Positions 1 to 7,530 of a stretch of DNA of 60,993 bases are shown here, piece after piece. Location: positions 1-60,993 of the forward strand of contig JAMLGJ010000021.1 in the NCBI GenBank assembly GCA_023958095.1, in the 5' to 3' direction. Below the pieces are notes generated by a model. That model did not search any database, was not told the origin of the DNA, and saw only the letters and a list, made by a program, of their open reading frames with translations. Source of the DNA: Microthrixaceae bacterium (lineage in GTDB: Bacteria; Actinomycetota; Acidimicrobiia; Acidimicrobiales; Microtrichaceae). Numbering within the stretch: the stretch's first letter is position 1; each line of letters starts with the position of its first letter. The position numbers and the translations under genes were made by a program.

Positions 1-131
1 AACCTGCGGGGCTGGTCGTCCGTCGACCGCTCGCTGGGGCGAGGGCAAGCCGAGGGGTCCCCGGCCGGGCGCAGCCCGGATGGGGAGGCGCAGAACTCGG
101 GGAGCGGGCGACCGGCCCCATATCCGGCGTT
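1..131. repeat. 131-bp direct repeat, copy 1 (attC-like)
   Basis: This copy matches 709-839 at about 126 of 131 positions. It begins AAC, ends GTT (129-131), and its ends are inverted: GGGGCTGGTCG near the left end pairs, with one G-T wobble, with CGACCGGCCCC near the right end. AAC...GTT ends with an imperfect internal palindrome are the layout of integron attC sites, and 131 bp is within their size range. The base after GTT is C (GTTCAGG), which departs from the GTTRRRY core, and the repeat starts at the window edge, so the left core box cannot be seen. It could instead be an ordinary intergenic repeat. Confidence 0.6.
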
Positions 132-146
132 CAGGGACGAAGCAAC

Positions 147-611
147 TCAGGCTTCACGGTCCTCCGGCAAGCGGCCTCGATCTTGGAACACTTTCAGTGC
201 GGCCTCGGCTGCGTCGCGCAGTCTTCGCCACTCGGGGAGTTTCTGAGTTTCCGACAGGTCGGGCAACGGATTCGGAGTCTGCTCGACGGCCCACTCCCAC
301 TCAGCATGAAACGCCACCATCGCAGCGATCTCATCTTTCGAGTACGGATCGGTGAGCCGACCGGGCCACCGTGACTGGTCAACGGGGTTCCAGTCCGCCC
401 ACTGTTCGATGACCTCATCAGGCACGAACGCGATCGTTGACTGGTCGTACTCGACCTGCGCTTCGAACGACGACGCGAGTTCCAGGTACTCGATGATCCG
501 ATTCCTAATGCGCTGCTCGACAAGCCGCGGCGATGGCTCGGCTCGCGAATCCACGCCGCAACCATGCCACGATCGTTCGAGTGACTGGAGAGGGAGCTGA
601 GCCCGCGTCAC
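147..611 (-). CDS. Hypothetical protein, cassette-like small gene
   Basis: A 154-residue soluble protein of unknown function, rich in Trp and acidic residues, with no signal peptide or membrane segment. I do not recognise a named family. The region from about residue 27 onward (from RLVEQRIRNRIIEYLELASS) looks like the conserved part: mainly helical, with the segment VPDEVIEQWADW and a C-terminal GRLPEDREA. The longest start is GTG at 611; an in-frame GTG at 554 (136 residues) begins closer to the conserved part and may be the true start. The gene sits alone between the two 131-bp repeats and is transcribed against the next gene, so it looks like the cargo of a cassette. No promoter is clear, but the 615-629 motif lies just upstream of the GTG. 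Confidence 0.6.
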   Translation of the reverse strand: MTRAQLPLQSLERSWHGCGVDSRAEPSPRLVEQRIRNRIIEYLELASSFEAQVEYDQSTIAFVPDEVIEQWADWNPVDQSRWPGRLTDPYSKDEIAAMVAFHAEWEWAVEQTPNPLPDLSETQKLPEWRRLRDAAEAALKVFQDRGRLPEDREA

Positions 612-614
612 ATT

Positions 615-629
615 TGTGCCGATAGGGGA
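615..629. repeat. 15-bp repeated motif, copy 1
   Basis: The sequence tgtgccgatagggga here is identical to 2295-2309. Both copies lie upstream of reverse-strand genes (4 bp from the GTG at 611; 58 bp from the ATG at 2237). Read on the reverse strand it is TCCCCTATCGGCACA followed by A/T bases in both cases. It may be a shared promoter or operator, or a mark of duplication; the sequence does not decide. Confidence 0.45.
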
Positions 630-708
630 CGGTCAGCGACTTGGTGCGGGGGCCTTTCTCCACCGGAGCGAACCGACTCAACCCCGAGTGGCGCTTGGCA
701 GGCTAGAG

Positions 709-839
709 AACCTGTCGGGCCGGTCGTCCGTCGACCGCTCGCTGGGGCGAGGGCAAGCCGAGGGGTCCCCGGCCGGGCGCAGCGCGGACGGGGAGGCGCA
801 GAACTCGGGGAGCGGGCGACCGGCCCCATATCCGGCGTT
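709..839. repeat. 131-bp direct repeat, copy 2 (attC-like)
   Basis: Second copy of the element at 1-131. It starts AAC at 709 and ends GTT at 837-839. The arms GGGCCGGTCG and CGACCGGCCC pair perfectly over 10 bp. The right end reads GTTGGGT, which fits the integron core GTTRRRY. The left box reads AGAGAAC and does not fit RYYYAAC, so the assignment to attC is tentative. With copy 1 it delimits a unit of about 708 bp holding one small gene. Confidence 0.6.
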
Positions 840-891
840 GGGTCACGGTTGTCGTTGTCGGCTTCGGAGACGCGTCAGGCATGATGGCGAA

Positions 892-1323
892 GTGATCTCT
901 TGGGACGGACGGACACGCAAGGTGGTGCTCGATGGTCAGCCCGTCGACACCGCCCGAATCGTTCAGTCCGGCGACGGCTGGATCGCGACGATCGCAGCTG
1001 CTCGTGGCGTCGACCTGACGCTGACGGCCAGCCAGCCCGCTGGCGAGGGCGTCTTCGTCGATCTATGGAGACGGCCTGCTGAGGACGAAGTCGGTGTGGC
1101 AGTCGTGGCCGACCGCGGGAAGCCGGCAGGCCTCGCTGTGATCCCCGTCTGCGAGTGCGGTGAACAGGGCTGCGCGAACGCTGGTCGTCAGATCAACGAC
1201 TTCGTCGATGCGGAAGGGACTTTGGAGCTGATCGACTTGGTGAGCCGCCTGCCCTTGCTCGGGCAGCTCCAGCCCAACCAAGAGGTATGGCGCCCGGACC
1301 CGGCTCACGACGAGCGCCCTTGA
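892..1323 (+). CDS. Hypothetical protein with CxCGxxGC motif
   Basis: A 143-residue protein of unknown function beginning at GTG 892; the open frame runs further upstream but only through the 131-bp repeat, so a start after the repeat is preferred. The first 80 residues are rich in alternating hydrophobic residues (DGQPVDTARIVQSGDGWIAT), suggesting beta strands. The middle carries VCECGEQGC, a possible metal-binding knuckle, and the C-terminus is helical with LIDLVSRLPLLGQL. No signal peptide or membrane segment. It lies directly after repeat copy 2 on the plus strand, opposite to its neighbours on both sides. No strong Shine-Dalgarno sequence was found, so the start is uncertain. Confidence 0.5.
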   Translation: MISWDGRTRKVVLDGQPVDTARIVQSGDGWIATIAAARGVDLTLTASQPAGEGVFVDLWRRPAEDEVGVAVVADRGKPAGLAVIPVCECGEQGCANAGRQINDFVDAEGTLELIDLVSRLPLLGQLQPNQEVWRPDPAHDERP

Positions 1324-1364
1324 GCTGGCGTTCTGGGACACCCGCTCGGTGTCGGACGCCGCGG

Positions 1365-1637
1365 TCAGCCGTCCGCCTCGCCGCGTTGAGTCCGCAGCGC
1401 CGCGAGAAACGGCTCGCCATGGTCGTCGATGTCGACTGTTGAGTGCTGCTCGATTTCCCGCAACTGTTCGTCGCTCATCCAGTCCGGTGGAGCGGAGAGG
1501 ATCTTGAGCTCGGGATAGCGGGCTGCGATCTGATCCGCCGACCGCGCCAGAATCACCCTCCAGATGCCGCCCTGGCCGTAGTCGTACACGGTGAGGTACG
1601 GAGTCTTGGCCGAGCCGTCGGACCCTCGCCGCTGCAC
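1365..1637 (-). CDS. Small hypothetical protein (YDYGxGG family)
   Basis: About 90 residues if it starts at GTG 1637; the frame stays open to 1919, but the upstream translation is Arg/Ser-rich and looks non-coding. The protein has TPYLTVYDYGQGGIWRVI near the start, then ARSADQIAARYPELKIL and PPDWMSDEQLREIE. This pattern (a YDYG-type N-terminus, a 'YPEL' helix and a 'PDWM' turn) matches small uncharacterised proteins I have seen in actinobacteria, with no known function. It is soluble, without a signal sequence. It lies downstream of a broken gene (1759-2237) on the same strand. Confidence 0.5.
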   Translation of the reverse strand: MQRRGSDGSAKTPYLTVYDYGQGGIWRVILARSADQIAARYPELKILSAPPDWMSDEQLREIEQHSTVDIDDHGEPFLAALRTQRGEADG

Positions 1638-1758
1638 GGGCCCAGCGTATCGATGAGGTGCGGTGCCGATGCGTACTTCCGCCGGGAGCCCCGTGGACGG
1701 CGTGAGCACGGTTCCGGCGATCTGGGGCACCCGTAGCGATCTGGCGTAGCCAGGGCGG

Positions 1759-2237
1759 TCAGTCCCGCACCTGAGCGTCGACCCATCTCTCCAGGGACCT
1801 GCCAACCGCAATGAGATCGCCCAACGTGTAGCGAAGCAGCGCCGACGCAGTCCACGTCGATTCCCAGGGTCGTGGGGCGAGACCGAACTCGACATCGACG
1901 TGCCCAGTCCAGTCCACAACTAGCCCGACGGTGAATTCTCCGCCCAACGACTTCCAACGGCGAGATCCCTCCCAAAGCGGTCCACTGCCGAGCTGGATCA
2001 GCAGGTGACTCAGCCGAAGACGTCGGTAGTTGTCTCGCCGTTCGACGGCTTCTCCGAATCAACGTCGAGACCTTCATCGCCATCCAGCAACTCAGCAGCG
2101 CAGACTGCGGTTAGTCCCTCTCCGTCCAGCCGAATGTGGACCCAAGTGAGCGAATCGCCGTGCGGTTGGTCCAACGACGAGAACGTGACAACTCGGCCAG
2201 ACGGATCACTGCCGGAGAAGACGAACGGGTCGACCAT
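1759..2237 (-). pseudogene. Frameshifted gene, DUF6228-like remnant
   Basis: Two reading frames on the reverse strand together look like one protein. Frame A (2237 down to a TGA at 2010-2012) gives an N-terminal half with DQPHGDSLTWVHIRLDGEGL; frame B (open from 2058 down to 1759) gives a C-terminal half with GSRRWKSLGGEFTVGLVVDW and HVDVEFGL. From memory this order resembles the DUF6228 family. Frame B has no ATG, and only a late TTG (1947), so it is not a credible separate gene. The shift must lie in the 2010-2058 overlap. A sequencing indel would explain it equally well. The start is ATG at 2237. The family name is low confidence; the split itself is visible. Confidence 0.5.
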
Positions 2238-2238
2238 G

Positions 2239-2261
2239 ACGTGATCCTGTCACGATCACGT
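2239..2261. promoter_or_regulatory. Inverted repeat next to a start codon
   Basis: ACGTGATC (2239-2246) and GATCACGT (2254-2261) form a perfect 8-bp inverted repeat around a 7-base loop. It ends one base from the ATG (2235-2237) of the reverse-strand broken gene, where a ribosome-binding site should be. It could be an operator or a hairpin masking the start. Confidence 0.4.
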
Positions 2262-2294
2262 GGCCGGGAGGCCGCTTGAATCGTCCATGGAATA

Positions 2295-2309
2295 TGTGCC
2301 GATAGGGGA
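2295..2309. repeat. 15-bp repeated motif, copy 2
   Basis: Identical to 615-629 (tgtgccgatagggga). It lies 58 bp upstream of the ATG at 2237 on the reverse strand. Confidence 0.45.
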
Positions 2310-2346
2310 TACCCGGTAGCGGTCGTTGTCTTGTGCTTGAGGGTTC

Positions 2347-2862
2347 TCAGTGCGGGTCGTGTTTGGCGTGGACCTGCGATGTCCAGCCTCGTCGGGGTCG
2401 TACCGGCACGCCCGCTCGTCGGAAGCGGTTGGCGACTGTCTGGGCGTCGATCCCGTACAAGTTGGCCACCTCGGCGAGTGACAGTCCGGTTGCGTGCAGG
2501 TCGGCTGCGTCTCTGAGGGTGTTTTCGTCCCATTGGAGCCGCTGGCGAGGTACACCTTTGCGGTCGAGGTGTTTGGCGATGGTGGTGCGATGGACGCCGA
2601 GGTTGGCAGCGAGTTGGTTGATCGTGGCGCCGTCCTTGTAGGCCGCGACGAGGTCGTCGATCTGGGTGGGGGAGAGGCGTCGTTGTGGCGGGTTTGAAAG
2701 CCGTCCCGTTTCCTTCTGAGTGCCACCGAGACGGTGGTCCGAAGCCGGATCGGGACTCTTCCCGGGTGGGTCCGGGTTGCCTCGAACCCCGGACGACCCC
2801 TGTTCTGGCAAGGATCTCGCCGCTTCGGGAGGGTTTGAAAGCCGTCCCCAAAGGTCCACCAC
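2347..2862 (-). CDS. Recombinase-type helix-turn-helix protein
   Basis: A 171-residue protein whose C-terminal 110 residues hold two helix-turn-helix units of the kind found at the C-terminus of serine recombinases. The first is LSPTQIDDLVAAYKDGAT followed by LAANLGVHRTTIAKHLDRKG; the second is LRDAADLHATGLSLAEVA followed by YGIDAQTVANRFRRAGV. There is no resolvase catalytic domain upstream in any frame, so it is either a free-standing DNA-binding protein or the surviving tail of a recombinase. Its first 60 residues are low-complexity and contain GRLSNPP twice, encoded by the two 18-bp repeats at 2831-2848 and 2690-2707. The longest start is GTG at 2862; the true start may be later. Confidence 0.55.
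   Translation of the reverse strand: MVDLWGRLSNPPEAARSLPEQGSSGVRGNPDPPGKSPDPASDHRLGGTQKETGRLSNPPQRRLSPTQIDDLVAAYKDGATINQLAANLGVHRTTIAKHLDRKGVPRQRLQWDENTLRDAADLHATGLSLAEVANLYGIDAQTVANRFRRAGVPVRPRRGWTSQVHAKHDPH
2690..2707. repeat. 18-bp direct repeat, copy 1
   Basis: GGGTTTGAAAGCCGTCCC, identical to 2831-2848, lies inside the helix-turn-helix gene, where it encodes GRLSNP on the reverse strand. The copies are 141 bp apart, a multiple of three, so the frame is kept. Confidence 0.7.
2831..2848. repeat. 18-bp direct repeat, copy 2
   Basis: Second copy of GGGTTTGAAAGCCGTCCC, close to the proposed start of the helix-turn-helix gene. It may mark a partial duplication of the gene's 5' end. Confidence 0.7.
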
Positions 2863-2925
2863 CCAGTACCCGTGCCAGGCCGGGTCCCGACGGGTGTCGT
2901 GAACCGGCCACGGTGGCGGTTCCGA

Positions 2926-3975
2926 CTACTTCGTGGTGGCGGCTTCGACGGCGGGGGGTTCGGGGAACCAGTCGTTCGTGCGGTTGGCGAACGCCACGAG
3001 CGAGAGCATCACGGGGACCTCGATGAGCACCCCGACGACCGTAGCGAGGGCCGCTCCGGAGCCCAGGCCGTAGAGGCTGATGGCCACCGCCACGGCCAGC
3101 TCGAAGAAGTTGGAGGTGCTGATCATCGCCGCAGGTGCGGCGACATCGAACTGGAGCCTGAGCATGCGCGCCGCGCCGTACGCGATCGCGAAGATGCCGT
3201 AGCTCTGGATGAGCAACGGCACGGCGATCATGGCGACGCGTGCGGGTTCGTCCACGATCGTCTCGGCCTGGAATCCGAACAGCAGCACGACGGTCAGCAG
3301 GAGCCCGATGATCGAAGTGGGCTTCCAACGGGTGGCGAAGCGTTCGACCGCGTCGTTGCCGCCGCGTCTGAGAAGGGAAGAGCGGGTGAGCAGCCCTGCA
3401 GTGAGGGGAATCACCACGAACACGACCACCGACATGACCAGGGTCCCCCACGGGACCGTCAGGTCGGTGACCCCGAGCAGCAGGCCCGCTATCGGTGCGA
3501 ATGCGAACACCAGGATCAGGTCGTTGATCGACACCTGGGCGAGGGTGTAGTTGGGGTTCCCGTTGGTGAGTTGGCTCCACACGAACACCATCGCGGTGCA
3601 GGGGGCCACACCGAGCAGGATCATTCCGGCGATGTACTCCTCGGCATCAGCGGTGGGGACGAGTCCGGCGTACACGTAGCGGAAGAACACGATGGCGAGT
3701 GCGGCCATCGTGAAGGGCTTGATGAGCCAGTTCACCGTCAGGGTCAGCACGAGGCCCTTGGGCTTGCGGCCCACGTCGGCCAGGCAGTTGGGCTCGACCT
3801 TCAACATCATCGGGTAGATCATCAGCCAGATCAGCACCGCGACCACGAGGTTGACCCGGGCGACCTCGAGGTCGGCGACCGCTTCGAACACGCCCGGCGC
3901 AGCAAGTCCCAGACCGACACCGGCGAGGATCGCGGCGGCGACCCACACCGTCAGGAAGCGTTCGAATACACCCAT
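2926..3975 (-). CDS. arsB: ACR3-family arsenite efflux transporter
   Basis: A 349-residue integral membrane carrier that exports arsenite across the cytoplasmic membrane. About ten hydrophobic segments are visible, the usual number and length for ACR3 proteins. The signature around the conserved cysteine is intact ([17 protein letters not shown], about residues 120-135), as are the TM1-2 stretch [20 protein letters not shown] and the late motif [14 protein letters not shown]. The start is ATG 3975. No arsR, arsC or arsM lies beside it, which is unusual because ACR3 genes are normally in an ars operon; the reverse-strand upstream neighbour is absent and the downstream side is the accessory island. 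'arsB' is used in the broad sense; acr3 is the alternative name. Confidence 0.9.
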   Translation of the reverse strand: MGVFERFLTVWVAAAILAGVGLGLAAPGVFEAVADLEVARVNLVVAVLIWLMIYPMMLKVEPNCLADVGRKPKGLVLTLTVNWLIKPFTMAALAIVFFRYVYAGLVPTADAEEYIAGMILLGVAPCTAMVFVWSQLTNGNPNYTLAQVSINDLILVFAFAPIAGLLLGVTDLTVPWGTLVMSVVVFVVIPLTAGLLTRSSLLRRGGNDAVERFATRWKPTSIIGLLLTVVLLFGFQAETIVDEPARVAMIAVPLLIQSYGIFAIAYGAARMLRLQFDVAAPAAMISTSNFFELAVAVAISLYGLGSGAALATVVGVLIEVPVMLSLVAFANRTNDWFPEPPAVEAATTK

Positions 3976-4201
3976 CAGGCGTGCTGTGGAACCGGGTGAC
4001 CGGCCCGCTGGGCCACAGCAGCAAGCGCTCGTGTTGCCATGTGCGCCCTGTGGCGCCGAGAGCAGGCCGAGCTGGTCCGGGCCCTGGTGCGAGTCGGTAG
4101 GTGTGGCACCCGGGCAACCCTAGGTCCGGGCACCTGCGTGCGCACAGGCCACGCTGCGGAGAATCCTAAGTGCAGCCGGGCTGCATGCCGATGGAGGTCT
4201 C

Positions 4202-5275
4202 ATGGGCAAATCCACGCAGGTTCTCCCTGCCGGAATGCCGAACGGGGGGAAGGGAGAACCACCAGACACGGCCGCTTGGCACCTGGGCCTGCACGCCCTT
4301 GCATCGCTGGTGGAGAACTCCCCGGAACTCGTCGCCGTCGTGGACGTAGATGGCGTGTTGCGCTACGCGAACCCGGCACACGAGGGGTTCTACGGCTACG
4401 AGGCGGACTCGATCGTTGGTCGTGGCATCGCCGAGCTGGTCGCACCCGAGGACGCTCCGAAGGTCCTCGCGTTGTTTCACCGCACTGTCGGCCGACCCGA
4501 CGCGACGGTGAGGGGGTCGTTCCGGACCAGCCCTCAGAGGGGTCCCCAGAGGGTCATGGAGTTCGCGGCCACCAACAAGGTTCAGGACACCACGATTCGT
4601 GGGTTCATCGTTCACAGCAAGGACGTCACCGACCGGGTCGAGGCCGTGGAGCGTCTCGAGGACCTCCTGCGCGAGACCATCACAGCCTTCGCGACGATCG
4701 TGGAGTTCCGTGACCCCTACACCGCGGGTCACCAGCGTCGGGTGGCGAGACTGGCGGCCGCGATCGCCAACCGCCTCGGCCTGCACGCCGATGAAGTCGA
4801 CGGCATCGAGGTGGCGGCGTCGATTCACGACATCGGCAAGATCGCGATACCGGCAGAGATCCTCGCCCGCCCCGGGCCACTCACCGAGGCCGAACGCAGG
4901 CTCGTGGAGTGTCATGCCGAGCGCGGCGCCGCCATCCTGGAGCGGGTCCCGCTGCCGTTGCCGGTTGCGGAGATGGTCGCACAGCACCACGAGCGACTCG
5001 ACGGCTCCGGCTACCCCGAGGGTCTGGTCGGTGACGACATCCTCCTGGGCGCCCGGATCATCGCGGTCGCCGACGCCGTCGAGGCGATCGCGTCGCACCG
5101 CCCGTACCGCCCCGGGAAGGGCATCGACAAGGCACTCGGGATCGTCCTGGAGGGTCGTGGGATCACCTACGACGCTGACGTGGTCAACGCGTGCGTGGAG
5201 TTGATCCGCGACGAGGGCCTGCAGATCGAATCCGACGCGCCGCACGTTGCGAGTTCCGCTCGCCGGTTCGCCTAG
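4202..5275 (+). CDS. PAS and HD-GYP domain phosphodiesterase
   Basis: A 357-residue soluble signalling protein. Residues about 30-145 form a PAS sensor domain (VENSPELVAVVDVDGVLRYA, then VTDRV at its end). A short helix (about 145-165) leads to an HD-GYP domain at about 165-340, with the HD motif in SIHDIGKIAIPAEIL and the GYP motif in HHERLDGSGYPEGL. HD-GYP proteins hydrolyse cyclic di-GMP; the metal-binding residues I can recognise (HD, HH, the D of SRSPTP-equivalent VADAVEA) are present, so it is probably active. Start ATG 4202 has GGAGG six bases upstream. It stands alone, divergent from the arsenite transporter, with no diguanylate cyclase nearby. Confidence 0.88.
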   Translation: MGKSTQVLPAGMPNGGKGEPPDTAAWHLGLHALASLVENSPELVAVVDVDGVLRYANPAHEGFYGYEADSIVGRGIAELVAPEDAPKVLALFHRTVGRPDATVRGSFRTSPQRGPQRVMEFAATNKVQDTTIRGFIVHSKDVTDRVEAVERLEDLLRETITAFATIVEFRDPYTAGHQRRVARLAAAIANRLGLHADEVDGIEVAASIHDIGKIAIPAEILARPGPLTEAERRLVECHAERGAAILERVPLPLPVAEMVAQHHERLDGSGYPEGLVGDDILLGARIIAVADAVEAIASHRPYRPGKGIDKALGIVLEGRGITYDADVVNACVELIRDEGLQIESDAPHVASSARRFA

Positions 5276-5353
5276 AGGTCTCTCTTGCGGGGTTCGACCG
5301 CAGTGAGCAACCGAGGCACACCAGCCAGCGGGTCACGGGTGCCGGGCGCGAGT

Positions 5354-6727
5354 TCAGGAGTCGTCCGCTGTCGGGAGCTCGACCTCCACGGTGACACCGC
5401 CAGCAGCCCCCTCCCCGAGAGAAGCTGCACCCCCGGAGAGCTCGGCCAGGTCCCGGACGATCGACAGGCCCAGCCCGGATCCGCCCGGCTGGGCCGAAGG
5501 TGATCGCCAGAACCGGTCGAACGCACGACGGCGCTCCTCCGGGGGCATTCCCGGTCCCTGGTCGCCGATCGTGAGCCGTACCGAATGCCGCGATTCCTCC
5601 CGGGTGAGTCGCACCTCCACCGGCGTACCGGCGGGTGCCACTTCGAGGGCGTTCGCCAAGAGGTTGTCGAGGATCTGGCCGAGTCCTTCCTCAACGCAGC
5701 GAGCGCGGCCGGCGTGGCCTTCTACCTCCAGGCGCACCGAGCGCTCATCCGCGAGCGGTGCCCACATCGCAATCCGCTCACTCACCTCGGCGTCGACGTC
5801 AACGGAGATGACAGGGAGGTGCCCCGCGTCGAGGCGGCCGAGGGTGAGAAGGCCGTCGACGATGCGCGAGAGCCTCAGTGTCTCGTCGCGTGCAGCCCCC
5901 AGGTCCTCGGGATCCGGATGGGTGGTGTCGAGGGCGTCGAGCCTCAGACGCAGCGCTGTCAGCGGGGTGCGGAGCTGGTGCGAAGCATCGGCGACCAAAG
6001 CGCTCTGGGCACCCATCAGCACCTCCAGTCGCCGGGTCATCGAGTTGAAGCTCTGGGCCACCGCACGAAGCTCGGCCGGCCCGGAGTCCTGATCGACCGT
6101 GGCGGTGAAGTCCCCTTCTCCGACCGCTGAAGCCGCGGACCCCAGCCGCCGGAGCGGTCCTGTGACACCTGAGGCCAGGAACCACCCTGTGAGTCCCACT
6201 GCGACGAGTGCGACCGCGGCGAGGAGCAGGAGGCCGACCACGACCGTCCGGACCGTGTCGTCGGCCTCGGAGGCCGGATAGGTGACGCGCACGGCACCCA
6301 GCACCGTGTCGTCACCGAACACGGGCACCGCGACGTACAACAGGTCCGAGTCGAGCGTCTCGGAGCTGCGTTCGCCGGCCGACGTCTGTCCGTCGAGGGC
6401 ATCGCGGATCTCCGGCCTGCTGGAGAAGTCGCGCGGATCTCCGCCGGTGTCGCTGGAGTCCGCAAGGGATATTCCGTCGGCGTCGACCAGTACTGCCCGC
6501 CCACCGGTCTGTTCGGCGTACTCAGTCGCGAGTTCCTCGGGGTCGGTGTCGGAGTGTCCCTCGAGCACGTCGTCGATGGAGGCCGCGAGTACGTGCGCGT
6601 CACGTTCGATCCGGGTGAACAGGCGGTCCCGCTCGCCCTGGGCCACGACGATCCCCAGGGGTACCTCCAGGGTCACCAAAACCACCACCGTGATCGCGAG
6701 GTAGCTGAGGACGAGCCGCTTGGTCAT
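5354..6727 (-). CDS. Two-component sensor histidine kinase
   Basis: A 457-residue membrane sensor kinase, partner of the regulator upstream. It has TM1 at about 5-28, an extracytoplasmic region with few features to about 165, TM2 (LLLLAAVALVAVGLTGWFLA), then HAMP, a HisKA domain with the phosphorylatable His in ADASHQLRTPLTALR, and an ATPase domain with the N box (QILDNLLANALEVA), G1 (DQGPGM) and G2 (GSGLGLSIV). This is a complete canonical kinase. The ATG at 6727 overlaps the TGA of the regulator by 4 bp. The opposite-strand redox cluster suggests it may sense a metal or redox condition, but the sensor region does not show which. Confidence 0.9.
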   Translation of the reverse strand: MTKRLVLSYLAITVVVLVTLEVPLGIVVAQGERDRLFTRIERDAHVLAASIDDVLEGHSDTDPEELATEYAEQTGGRAVLVDADGISLADSSDTGGDPRDFSSRPEIRDALDGQTSAGERSSETLDSDLLYVAVPVFGDDTVLGAVRVTYPASEADDTVRTVVVGLLLLAAVALVAVGLTGWFLASGVTGPLRRLGSAASAVGEGDFTATVDQDSGPAELRAVAQSFNSMTRRLEVLMGAQSALVADASHQLRTPLTALRLRLDALDTTHPDPEDLGAARDETLRLSRIVDGLLTLGRLDAGHLPVISVDVDAEVSERIAMWAPLADERSVRLEVEGHAGRARCVEEGLGQILDNLLANALEVAPAGTPVEVRLTREESRHSVRLTIGDQGPGMPPEERRRAFDRFWRSPSAQPGGSGLGLSIVRDLAELSGGAASLGEGAAGGVTVEVELPTADDS

Positions 6728-7383
6728 CGTTGGGCCGCGAAGCGGTAGCCGACACCCCTGACCGTCTCGATCCACTTCGGGTCGCCGAGTTTGCGGCGGA
6801 GCGAAGCGACATGGACATCGAGTGTCTTGGTGGGCCCGTACCAATGTGGGTCCCAGACCGTCTCGAGGATGTCCTGTCGGGCATGCACCCGCCCCGGTTC
6901 GCCGGCCAGGAGCACGAGCAGGTCGAACTCCTTGGGGGTCAGCTCCAGCTCGCGGCCCTCGATTGCTGCCCTGTGGGATCGCAGGTCCACTTCGAGGGCA
7001 CCGGCGCTGATGCACTCGGGCATCAGGGACTCGCTGCTGCGTCGCAGAACGGCTCTGATTCGCGCCGAGAGCTCGCGCACCCCGAAGGGCTTCACGAGGT
7101 AGTCGTCCGCTCCGATCTCCAGCAGGAGTACGCGCTCGCCTTCCTCCTGCCGCGCCGAGATCACGATGACGGGCACATCCGAGATGCTGCGGATCCGCCG
7201 GCAGACCTCGGTTCCATCCATGTCAGGCAGGCCGAGGTCGAGGAGCACGACATCGACTCCGAGTGCCGCCTCGGGCGCAGCTGCACCCTCACCCAGCAGC
7301 TGCACCTCTGCACCGTCGCGCTCGAGTGCGTCGCGCAGGGGTTCTGAGATGGAGCTGTCGTCCTCGACCAGGAGTACCCGCAC
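6724..7383 (-). CDS. OmpR/PhoB-family response regulator
   Basis: A 219-residue regulator: receiver domain (about 1-115) with the acidic pocket in VLLVEDDSS, the phospho-acceptor Asp in VVLLDLGLPDMDG and the conserved Lys in DYLVKPFG; then a winged-helix DNA-binding domain (about 125-217) ending in VRGVGYRFAAQR, typical of the OmpR/PhoB family. Start GTG 7383 gives the expected VRVLLVEDD opening. It is cotranscribed with the kinase. It diverges from 7531, so the 147-bp gap between them is the likely shared control region. Confidence 0.92.
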   Translation of the reverse strand: MRVLLVEDDSSISEPLRDALERDGAEVQLLGEGAAAPEAALGVDVVLLDLGLPDMDGTEVCRRIRSISDVPVIVISARQEEGERVLLLEIGADDYLVKPFGVRELSARIRAVLRRSSESLMPECISAGALEVDLRSHRAAIEGRELELTPKEFDLLVLLAGEPGRVHARQDILETVWDPHWYGPTKTLDVHVASLRRKLGDPKWIETVRGVGYRFAAQR

Positions 7384-7496
7384 AGCTCCACATTGGCAGC
7401 TGCGCGCTGCCCGGGGGTGGCCAACCAGCCCTGGAACGTGAGTCTTTACCGGATCATTGCCTTCGTCGAACCAGTTGCTGGGGTGCCCCGTCGTAC

Positions 7497-7517
7497 CTTC
7501 GGAACTCGAAGCCGAAG
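7497..7517. promoter_or_regulatory. Inverted repeat in divergent promoter region
   Basis: CTTCGG (7497-7502) and CCGAAG (7512-7517) are inverted around 9 bases, ending just before the Shine-Dalgarno AGGAG of the 7531 gene. It lies between the divergent regulator and its presumed targets, so it may be a regulator site or a leader hairpin. The arms are short and could be chance. Confidence 0.3.
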
Positions 7518-7530
7518 ACAGGAGCCTGGA

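Noticed and set aside
615..629. FliA-type promoter (-10 GCCGATAA)
   Set aside because: GCCGATAG resembles the -10, but no TAAA-type -35 lies at the right distance in either copy, and no motility genes are near.
2111..3580. 489-codon reverse frame spanning the HTH gene and ACR3 transporter
   Set aside because: It covers two better supported genes in other frames, and reads as Arg/Pro-rich noise.
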